Source of the DNA: CAHJXF01 sp038240015
GTDB lineage: Bacteria > Pseudomonadota > Gammaproteobacteria > Burkholderiales > Burkholderiaceae_D
Direction of reading: 5' to 3'
NCBI GenBank assembly: GCA_038240015.1
Contig: JBBSEF010000056.1
Coordinates: 1-19,695, forward strand
Length of the DNA: 19,695 bases
How positions within the stretch are numbered: position 1 is the first letter of the stretch; the number at the start of each line of letters is the position of its first letter. Both the position numbers and the translations under genes were made by a program. The notes beneath the pieces are model-generated. The model worked only from the letters and a program-made list of their open reading frames with translations, was not told the DNA's origin and made no database searches. Below, piece by piece: positions 7,157-12,942 of the stretch.

Positions 7157-7459
7157 ATGGCGACATATATCGTTCTGACAACCTTCACGGATCAGGGTAT
7201 TCGCGGCGTCCAGGACACGACCAAGCGGGCGGACGCCGTCAAGGACATGGCGCAGAAATTTGGAGTCACGGCAAAAGAGTTCTACTGGACCTTGGGAAGC
7301 TACGACGTGGTTGCGATATTCGAAGCTCCTGACGACGCGTCCATCACCGCATTCGGATTGGCGATCGGAGCGGCCGGCAATACCCGGACGCAGACCATGC
7401 GGGCTTTTTCCAAAGACGACATGAATGGAATCCTCGCCAAGATGGCGAAGGGGAAGTGA
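7157..7459 (+). CDS. GYD-domain protein
   Basis: The 100-residue protein starts MATYIVLTTFTDQGIR, continues with a GVQDTTKRADAVKDMAQKFG segment and has LGSYDVVAIFEAPDD, the signature of the GYD family. This is a small ferredoxin-like alpha/beta domain of unknown biochemical function, often found in dimeric or larger assemblies. AGGGGA stands 6 nt before the ATG, so translation should be efficient. The length is normal for the family and no signal peptide is present. A strong hairpin follows 15 nt after the stop codon. Nothing in the neighbourhood gives a specific role. Confidence 0.9.
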   Translation: MATYIVLTTFTDQGIRGVQDTTKRADAVKDMAQKFGVTAKEFYWTLGSYDVVAIFEAPDDASITAFGLAIGAAGNTRTQTMRAFSKDDMNGILAKMAKGK

Positions 7460-7474
7460 AATTTTTCGCCGATT

Positions 7475-7522
7475 TGCGGAAGGGTGGACGCGCCGCCGAA
7501 AGCGCGTCCACCGGTATCCGCA
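7475..7522. terminator. Long inverted repeat between convergent genes, possible terminator
   Basis: A perfect 10-bp stem (GGTGGACGCG 7483-7492 with CGCGTCCACC 7503-7512, 10-nt loop) is enclosed by a second 6-bp stem (TGCGGA 7475-7480 with TCCGCA 7517-7522), with 2 and 4 unpaired bases between them. It lies between the stops of the GYD gene (7459) and the CHAD gene (7544), where a shared terminator would be expected. Neither strand has the T-run of a canonical intrinsic terminator, so the function is inferred from position and stem strength. Confidence 0.5.
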
Positions 7523-7543
7523 GGAGCTTGGGTTCAGCGTTGG

Positions 7544-9160
7544 TCAAGAAGCATTGCGGGGCGCAAGCCACGGCCGTCCGGTCAGCTCGAATGCCACCGA
7601 CAGCGCACCGACCCTCGGCAAGCGTTTGACCAGTCTGCGTGCAAGCCACGCGGCGAAGCGCTCGCGAACCAGCGCGATCGCGGCGCTCTCGCCCATCGTC
7701 TGCATGAGTCGCTGTGCGACCACCGCGTCGTTGAGTTCGCCGAGTTCATCCTGCAGTTCGGACAGCGCCTTGCGATAGCGATGTACGTCGTCGCGGTCGT
7801 AAAGCGCATCGAGCAGATCGAGCGCGTAGCGCAATCGCTTGACGTCGATGCGCAACCGATGCCGCTCTTCGTCGTCGAGCGCTGCGATGCGTCGCGCGCG
7901 ATCGACCACGCGGCGTTGATGTTGTTCGAGCCATCGGGGCGCGAGATCGGCAAGCAGCCGACCGCAGCGCTCTTCGAACAGCAGAATGAACCGTTCGATC
8001 GCAATTGCGTCGCTGCCGGCGCGAGCCGCATGCAGATACTCGACCAGGCGCTGATGCGCCGCATCTCGTTGTCGTCGCGCTTCCTCGCGCAACACGGCCA
8101 TCGCCGCCCTGCCCGCGTCGTCGTCGCCGGCGATGCGCTCGATGCGATCCAGGGTTTCGTCGCAGAACACATCCCAGTCTCGCGCACCGCCGAACACCAG
8201 GCCGATGTCGCGCAAGATTGCGTTCATCGTTTCGAATCGTCGCTTGCCGAACACCGTGCGAAAGGTACGCAGCGCGCTGCGCATGCGGCGCACCGCCACG
8301 CGCGCCTGATGCACGAACTCGGTATCGACACGGTTCTCGATCGGCATCGCGGCATCGCGCGACCCGCGCAGCGCGTGCGCGTTGAGCAGCAACGTGCTCT
8401 GACACGCCGCGACCACGTTCGAAAGATGCGCACGAGCCGATGAGTCGGCTCTCGCTTCGGGTAACTCGACCTTGACCGGCGCCCGTTCAATGACATCGGC
8501 GAACGCATAGCCGCGTTCGGCCTTGCTGATCGGCAGCGGCAACATCGGCACGTCGTGGACTAGCCGATGAACGAAGCGCAGCAGCGCGCTCGCATCGCCG
8601 CTTTTCAATTCGAACTCGACCTCGCTGATGCGCTCGCTTTTGCCCGTCTTGCCGCGGCCCGAACGGATCGTTCCGACGTCGATCGAGAATTCGACCTTGC
8701 AGCCATCGGTCAACGACAGCTCACGAATCTCCCGCCTGAAGTTGGTGACGAACACCGGCGCAAGTTTGCGCGCGAGCGTGCGCGGCGATCCCAGCGCGAC
8801 GAGCGGCGTATTGCGCAATCGGCCCAGCGCGAGCTGCGGTCCAGACAGCGGTATCTCCCATTCGTCGCGCTGACTGAAAGCGGCGCCGCCCGGACCGGCG
8901 ACCTTCAATGTCTGCATCCATTGCCTGCCGATGCGACGCAGGCGCAATGCCATCTGCGCTTGCGCAAGCAGACGATCGGACGTGTCGAAGTAGCGATTGT
9001 CGATGCGCGATATCCGCGCGGGTCCGGCAGCGACCGAGGCGATCAGCGGATGCGCGCGCAGTGCGGCGATTGCTTCTTCATCGATCGCCAACTTGAGTTC
9101 GAGCTCGCGCGGCGGCTTCGACTCGTGCTCGGGATAGTCGGCAATCGAATGGTTGTTCAT
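7544..9160 (-). CDS. CYTH and CHAD domain protein (inorganic triphosphatase-like)
   Basis: The protein is 538 residues from ATG 9160; an in-frame start 45 nt upstream is possible but the added residues look non-coding. The N-terminal CYTH domain (about 17-215) carries the ExExK motif as ELELK (19-23), later RYFDTSD and alternating charged beta strands such as SEVEFELKSG, which line the triphosphate tunnel with metal ions. The C-terminal CHAD domain (about 240-525) is a histidine- and arginine-rich helical module with FVHQARVAVRRMRSALRTF, RDWDVF and HRLRIDVKRLRYALDLL. CHAD domains bind polyphosphate. The architecture equals that of E. coli YgiF, which hydrolyses inorganic triphosphate, so a cytoplasmic triphosphate/polyphosphate-linked role is likely. 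It is transcribed divergently from the small membrane protein gene, with 134 nt between the starts. Confidence 0.93.
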   Translation of the reverse strand: MNNHSIADYPEHESKPPRELELKLAIDEEAIAALRAHPLIASVAAGPARISRIDNRYFDTSDRLLAQAQMALRLRRIGRQWMQTLKVAGPGGAAFSQRDEWEIPLSGPQLALGRLRNTPLVALGSPRTLARKLAPVFVTNFRREIRELSLTDGCKVEFSIDVGTIRSGRGKTGKSERISEVEFELKSGDASALLRFVHRLVHDVPMLPLPISKAERGYAFADVIERAPVKVELPEARADSSARAHLSNVVAACQSTLLLNAHALRGSRDAAMPIENRVDTEFVHQARVAVRRMRSALRTFRTVFGKRRFETMNAILRDIGLVFGGARDWDVFCDETLDRIERIAGDDDAGRAAMAVLREEARRQRDAAHQRLVEYLHAARAGSDAIAIERFILLFEERCGRLLADLAPRWLEQHQRRVVDRARRIAALDDEERHRLRIDVKRLRYALDLLDALYDRDDVHRYRKALSELQDELGELNDAVVAQRLMQTMGESAAIALVRERFAAWLARRLVKRLPRVGALSVAFELTGRPWLAPRNAS

Positions 9161-9294
9161 CGTGGTGTGGCACCTGAACCGGTGAGCGGTTCCCCGCAAT
9201 TGCAAAGCTGTTGCATAGTGGTTCGGGCTCCTGCAAGCTACATCCGCCCGGATTTTTTGCGTTCAACAAGTTGCTCTCCGCAAAAGAAATCATC

Positions 9295-9648
9295 ATGAGC
9301 TCGGTACTGAAGATGCATCCCCTGCTTTGGAAACTTCCCATCGTCGTACTGGTGTTCGGCATGATCATCGCTGCTGCGTCGCTGAATCTCTTTCCGAATG
9401 TGTCGTTGGTCGCCGCATTGCTCTACGCGATCGCGGGCGGTGTCGCGTTTCTCGGCATGGTGTCGATCGGCATCATCGTCGCTTCGCGCGTCAACGCCTA
9501 TGTCTTGACCCAAGGCGGCACCGATACGCAGTGGCTCTGGTTCAATTCAGACCCGCAGGGACTCGTAAGTCTTCGCAAGCAAGCCGGGACCAATGACGAT
9601 GACGCCGTACAAGAACCGGAGCCGCATCTCCGGAATCGTGGCGTATAA
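9295..9648 (+). CDS. Small inner-membrane protein with two transmembrane helices
   Basis: The 117-residue protein starts at ATG 9295 (MSSVLKMHPLLWKLP); the frame is open upstream but that part is not protein-like. Two hydrophobic helices are evident, about residues 14-32 (LPIVVLVFGMIIAAASLNL) and 38-65 (SLVAALLYAIAGGVAFLGMV onward). A hydrophilic tail contains TQGGTDTQWLWFNSDPQGL. The ribosome site is a weak A/G-rich stretch. I do not recognise a named family. The last ~19 residues overlap, in another frame, the start of the KTSC-like remnant, so the natural C-terminus may have been altered by the same rearrangement. Confidence 0.7.
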   Translation: MSSVLKMHPLLWKLPIVVLVFGMIIAAASLNLFPNVSLVAALLYAIAGGVAFLGMVSIGIIVASRVNAYVLTQGGTDTQWLWFNSDPQGLVSLRKQAGTNDDDAVQEPEPHLRNRGV

Positions 9649-9816
9649 AATCGCGCCCGACTCTATTGCGGTCGAGTTCGAAGACGGCGCGATCTATCTC
9701 TACACAGAAAAAAGCGCGGGCCGCTCCAACCTCGAGCGATGAAGGATCTGGGCGATGCGGGGCTGGGTCTGTCCACTTTCATCGTCAGCCATGTTCGCAA
9801 GGCGTTCAGCATCTGA
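9593..9816 (+). pseudogene. KTSC-like small protein gene split by a one-base frameshift
   Basis: From ATG 9593 or 9599 the frame reads a short KTSC-like protein (SGIVAYKIAPDSIAVEFEDG, then AIYLYTEKSAGRSNLER) and stops at TGA 9740-9742. The homologous continuation MKDLGDAGLGLSTFIVSHVR is in another frame, beginning at ATG 9739 and ending at TGA 9814-9816. Inserting one base after the CG of the last arginine codon (9737-9738) restores a single product of about 72 residues, the usual size of these proteins (GR-x-x-x-E-x-MK-x-L-x-x-AG-x-GL). The stop of the first half and the start of the second overlap as ATGA, so two coupled half-proteins are formally possible. A sequencing error would look identical. 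KTSC-like proteins have no established biochemical function. Confidence 0.65.
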
Positions 9817-10217
9817 GCTCATTCGGCGGCCGCTCGCAGATCGGCGTTGCGATGGAAGTGCTGCCGCCCGGCAAGCAGGCCAATCAATCGCACTATCACC
9901 TGCTCGAAGAAGAGCATGTCTTCATCATCGAAGGCAGTCTGACGCTGCGACTGGGCACGAAGAGCTACGAGCTCTCATCGGGGCACTACGTCTGTTTTCC
10001 GGCGGGGCAGAAAGTTGGGCACGCGCTGATCAATCACACGTCGCAGCCCTGTCGGTATCTCGTACTCGGCAACACGCAAGCGCACGACGTCGCGGTCTTT
10101 CCGGAGACGGGGCGGGTCAGCGTCAAACTCATGGGTGAGGGTTATCACAGGTCGGTGACGATGGAGGATTGGGAGGGCGTGGAGGTCGCAGGCAGCGCAG
10201 CGCCTCTCGAGCCGTAG
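9807..10217 (+). CDS. Cupin-domain protein, apparently 5'-truncated
   Basis: Cupin homology starts abruptly at HLSSFGGRSQIGVAMEVLPP, within a few bases of the KTSC-like stop and in a third frame. Motif 1 of the cupin barrel is present as the G-K-Q segment, SHYHLLEEEH and a following EG, which holds the metal-binding His, His and Glu. Motif 2 is GHYVCFPAGQKVGHALINHT with the third His. The C-terminal part (CRYLVLGN, DVAVFPETGRVSVKLMGEGY) looks complete. The only in-frame starts are TTG 9666, which would translate the KTSC-like region in the wrong frame, and ATG 9852, inside the barrel and without a ribosome site. Similar proteins have roughly 25-40 further N-terminal residues, as I remember them. 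I therefore read this as a gene that lost its start by deletion. An expressed shortened cupin from ATG 9852 remains possible. Confidence 0.65.
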   Translation, partial: QHLSSFGGRSQIGVAMEVLPPGKQANQSHYHLLEEEHVFIIEGSLTLRLGTKSYELSSGHYVCFPAGQKVGHALINHTSQPCRYLVLGNTQAHDVAVFPETGRVSVKLMGEGYHRSVTMEDWEGVEVAGSAAPLEP

Positions 10218-10360
10218 ACCCGTGGCTTCGCTGCGAAGAGCACAACCGAAAGAGTGTTTAGCCCACACTCCGACCGTCTTCAGAACAATAAGATGGATCC
10301 CGTTCATAACCAACAAGGGCGGGCGTCAACATGTTTTTGTTCGCGCCCGGAAGTACTTCA

Positions 10361-10573
10361 ATGAAAAATCCATGGACCAAGAAGAACCCGCTGATGAGCC
10401 TATGGCTCAGCAATGCCAACACTCTGGCGAACACGGCGCGAGCCCATGCCACGGTGCAAGCTAAACGGCAGACCGCGACCCTGATGACTCAAGGCGCGAA
10501 GCAGGTAAGCGACTTCTGGATGGCCGCGCTTACTGCGAAGCCGGTTGCGAAAAAACGCCGCAAACGTCGTTGA
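10361..10573 (+). CDS. Small basic protein of unknown function
   Basis: The 70-residue protein starts at ATG 10361 with GGAAG 8 nt upstream, which favours it over the in-frame ATG at 10331. It begins MKNPWTKKNPLMSLWLSNAN, has a helical Ala/Thr/Gln-rich middle (ARAHATVQAKRQTATLMTQG), an aromatic VSDFWMAAL segment and a strongly basic tail KKRRKRR. The pattern resembles small proteins common in Burkholderia relatives, some of which look phasin-like, but I know of no assigned function. The basic tail could bind nucleic acid. No signal peptide or membrane helix is visible. Confidence 0.6.
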   Translation: MKNPWTKKNPLMSLWLSNANTLANTARAHATVQAKRQTATLMTQGAKQVSDFWMAALTAKPVAKKRRKRR

Positions 10574-10788
10574 GCAAATCTGCGCTGCGCATTCGGCGTA
10601 GGAGCGCACGGATACTCATTCCTGACCCGGCCGTCGAGATGCGGCAGATGGCGGATGCCTTTTTGTATCCCTAATTGCTACTGGTTACTCAGCCACCGTC
10701 TTACGAAGATATCGGGTCTGTGCTCTTGTTTGGAAACGGGCCTTGAGCAATCTTCGCTATCTGGCTCAACAACACTTTGGAGACTTCA

Positions 10789-11271
10789 ATGGACGACAAA
10801 AAACCTGATCAAGCGAGCGCAAACCGCGATCCCATCACCGGCGCAGCCGGTGCGCATCCGGTTGGCGTCGGGGTAGGCGCCGCCGCCGGCGGCGTGGCCG
10901 CCGGTGCTGCTGCCGGCACGCTTGCTGCGGGACCGATCGGCACGATCGTTGGCGCCGCGGTCGGCGCCATAGTTGGTGGACTCGGCGGCAAGGCGGTGGC
11001 AGAGCATTTCGATCCGACAGTCGAGGAGCGGTACTGGCGAGAGAATCACGCGCGCCAGCCATACCATCGCGACGGCGTGGCGTATGACGACTACGCTCCT
11101 GCATATCGTCTCGGCTGGGAAAGCCGCAACCGCAACCCAAACGAGCGCTTCGAAGATGCGGAGTCGCGCCTCGAAACCGATTACGACGGCATGCGCGGCA
11201 ACTCGTCGCTCGATTGGAGCGATGCAAAGCCGGCAACGCGCGCTGCATGGGAGCGAAGCGGCTCGGCCTGA
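10789..11271 (+). CDS. Glycine-zipper protein of unknown function
   Basis: The 160-residue protein starts at ATG 10789 with GGAG 7 nt upstream (an in-frame TTG lies 12 nt before). Residues about 24-68 are a Gly/Ala-rich zipper (VGVGAAAGGVAAGAAAG onward to VGGLGGKAVAE) that could form a hydrophobic helical hairpin. The C-terminal half is hydrophilic and aromatic, with RYWRENHARQPY, YDDYAPAYRLGWE and DYDGMRGNSSLDW. There is no cleavable signal peptide. Such proteins recur in proteobacteria, often near stress-related genes, without a known activity. An imperfect terminator-like hairpin follows at 11285-11318. It precedes another glycine-zipper gene on the same strand. Confidence 0.75.
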   Translation: MDDKKPDQASANRDPITGAAGAHPVGVGVGAAAGGVAAGAAAGTLAAGPIGTIVGAAVGAIVGGLGGKAVAEHFDPTVEERYWRENHARQPYHRDGVAYDDYAPAYRLGWESRNRNPNERFEDAESRLETDYDGMRGNSSLDWSDAKPATRAAWERSGSA

Positions 11272-11284
11272 TCGGTGTCCGGCC

Positions 11285-11318
11285 TCCCCGTCGCGCTTGC
11301 GATCAAGCTCGACGGGGA
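11285..11318 (+). terminator. Hairpin after the glycine-zipper gene, weak terminator candidate
   Basis: TCCCCGTCG (11285-11293) pairs perfectly with CGACGGGGA (11310-11318) across a 16-nt loop, 14 nt after the stop codon at 11271. No T-run follows, so termination is only suggested by position. Confidence 0.35.
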
Positions 11319-11380
11319 CCGTTGAATTCGCATCGCCACGCTCTAGCTCATGAGTCCGGCGAGTAACTCACGACACGTCG

Positions 11381-11386
11381 AAGGAG
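11381..11386 (+). promoter_or_regulatory. Ribosome binding site of the exported glycine-zipper gene
   Basis: AAGGAG stands 5 nt before ATG 11392 and fixes that start instead of the in-frame ATG at 11350, whose product would put 14 hydrophilic residues ahead of the signal peptide. Confidence 0.6.
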
Positions 11387-11391
11387 TACCA

Positions 11392-11676
11392 ATGATCAAC
11401 GCAACCTTTACGAAAGCTTGCGCCGTTGCGGTCCTCGCTGGCGGAGCGTTCTTCGTTCCGGCCGCGCAGGCCAAAGGCTGTCTCAAAGGCGCCGCAGTCG
11501 GCGGAGTCGCAGGCCACGTCGCAGGACATCATGGAGTCATCGGCGCGGCGGCCGGGTGTGCCATCGGAAGCCATCGCGCGAAGGTCAAGGATCAGGAGGA
11601 AGCGAAGAATCAGGCGGCTGTTCAGCAGACATCAAAGGACGCGCCAACGAACCGGGTGCCCGCGACCGTCAAGTAG
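11392..11676 (+). CDS. Small exported glycine-zipper protein
   Basis: The 94-residue precursor has a clear signal peptide (MINATFTKACAVAVLAGGAF onward, cleavage after AQA at residue 27), giving a mature protein of about 67 residues. The mature part starts KGCLKGAAVGGVAGHVAGHH and continues GVIGAAAGCAIGSHRAK, a Gly/Ala/His zipper flanked by two cysteines (mature 3 and about 29). A charged Gln/Lys/Glu tail follows. Two-helix glycine-zipper proteins of this kind associate with the envelope; this one has no lipobox. The function is unknown. It ends 88 nt before the convergent tRNA-Ser. Confidence 0.78.
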   Translation: MINATFTKACAVAVLAGGAFFVPAAQAKGCLKGAAVGGVAGHVAGHHGVIGAAAGCAIGSHRAKVKDQEEAKNQAAVQQTSKDAPTNRVPATVK

Positions 11677-11764
11677 GATGCGGGGGGAGCGCTTCTTGAA
11701 GGCCCGCAGCGCGTGACGCCTGGCCATGCCTTCGGAAATCCACGACTCACGAACAGCGATTCTT

Positions 11765-11854
11765 TGGCGGAAGCGGTGAGATTCGAACTCACGGAGGAGT
11801 TGCCCCCTCGTCGGTTTTCAAGACCGGTGCCTTAAACCGCTCGGCCACGCTTCC
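11765..11854 (-). tRNA. tRNA-Ser (anticodon UGA)
   Basis: On the minus strand the acceptor strand GGAAGCG (11854-11848) pairs with CGCTTCC (11775-11769), followed by discriminator G and an encoded CCA (11767-11765). The D-arm reads GCCGAGCGGTTTAAGGC, the anticodon loop CTTGAAA gives UGA, a long variable arm marks a class II serine tRNA, and the T-arm is GTGAG-TTCGAAT-CTCAC. The top anticodon-stem pair is C opposed to A, where a C-G pair is usual. It lies 17 nt after the stop of the exported protein gene, so it may be co-transcribed with that gene or have a promoter inside it. Confidence 0.97.
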
Positions 11855-11871
11855 TCTTGCAACAACGCGCG

Positions 11872-12942
11872 TCATTTTACGCGAGCCGGTCCGTAGAGCT
11901 CGCCGCTCGGATCGTCGAAGACGCGCTCGATCGAAATTCGAAACAGCTTCGGGTCTTTCGGCTCGACGTCGATGCGCAGCCATGTACTGTTGCTCGACAC
12001 ATCGGGCAGCGCGATGCGCGTGAAGTGGCTCAACGGCTTGCCGCTCGCATCGCGCATCGGATGGTCGGGTTCCGTCAATGGAGCCGATTGCGGCACGACG
12101 TGTCCCTGCACGAGCAGCACCTGACCCTTGAACGATGAGGTCAAGTCGCGCAATGTCGCCTTCCATTCGTAGTACCCATCGCGCTCCGGCGCGCGCGGGT
12201 CGGGTGCGCGCATCGGTAGACCGAAACGCGGCGCGGCATCGACGAAGATCACGATGCCTGCAAGACGGCGTTCGATGGCGAGACGAAACGCGCGTTCGAG
12301 CCACGCGCGGTTGGCGACGAAACGTTCTTCGAACTCGCCGTTGCGTCCCGCGCCGAAACGAAAGTTGTTGTTGTTGTCGGGCAGATTGAGCACCACGAAG
12401 AGCACGTTGCCCATCTGCCACCGCAGGTTCTCGCGATAACGATGAAAGCGCGGCACGCTGCTTTGACGGGCCCAGCGCAGTCGCGACTGTCCAAGCGACT
12501 CCTCGCTGCCGAACAGCGCATCGCCGACACGGGCGAGGCGTTCCTGCGGGTCGCTCGCCAATCCACCGCACACGGACCATTCGCTTGCGGCCACTACCGG
12601 CACGATCGGCTTGGCGCTCGCATCGAGCGCCTCGCGGCGCCGCTCGATATCGCCCGCGCTGCACGGTGCGCCGGACGGCGGCGACAGATCGAAGTGCACG
12701 ATGAAGCGCGCGGGACTATCGGCTATTGCACGCAGCAGGGTGCGCGTGCCGCGATCGCTTTCGTTGATGACGCTGCCCGTCGCGGCGAAACTGAATGCGG
12801 ACGAGGCTTCAGCGGCCGCGCCGGCATCGGCTGAAGAAGCGGGCTGTGGAAACGCGCTCGATGCGAAGCATGACACGGCGATGAACGCGAGCCCGCGCCA
12901 TTGCCTTGCGGACATCGGCAAGCACAAGCCGCTCGCCCTCAT
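11872..12942 (-). CDS. Exported protein, possible metallophosphoesterase-like hydrolase
   Basis: The 356-residue protein starts at ATG 12942, which overlaps the mutS stop as ATGA, so translation is probably coupled. A hydrophobic export segment (WRGLAFIAVSCFASSAFPQP, residues 15-34) is followed by a low-complexity Ala/Ser stretch; ATG 12915 is an alternative start nearer the signal core. The mature protein has FAATGSVINESDRGTRTLLRAI, ARFIVHFDLSPP, FVVLNLPDNNNNF, IVIFVDAAPRFG and VLLVQGHVVPQSAPL. These are reminiscent of calcineurin-like phosphoesterase strands (D-x-H, N, H segments), although the canonical metal motifs are not all convincing. Such a protein next to mutS and tRNA-Ser fits the Burkholderia layout as I remember it. 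No substrate can be suggested. Confidence 0.75.
   Translation of the reverse strand: MRASGLCLPMSARQWRGLAFIAVSCFASSAFPQPASSADAGAAAEASSAFSFAATGSVINESDRGTRTLLRAIADSPARFIVHFDLSPPSGAPCSAGDIERRREALDASAKPIVPVVAASEWSVCGGLASDPQERLARVGDALFGSEESLGQSRLRWARQSSVPRFHRYRENLRWQMGNVLFVVLNLPDNNNNFRFGAGRNGEFEERFVANRAWLERAFRLAIERRLAGIVIFVDAAPRFGLPMRAPDPRAPERDGYYEWKATLRDLTSSFKGQVLLVQGHVVPQSAPLTEPDHPMRDASGKPLSHFTRIALPDVSSNSTWLRIDVEPKDPKLFRISIERVFDDPSGELYGPARVK

Noticed and set aside
10226..10238. Hairpin CTTCG-CTG-CGAAG after the cupin gene as a terminator
   Set aside because: Only a 5-bp stem with a 3-nt loop and no T-run; too weak to call.
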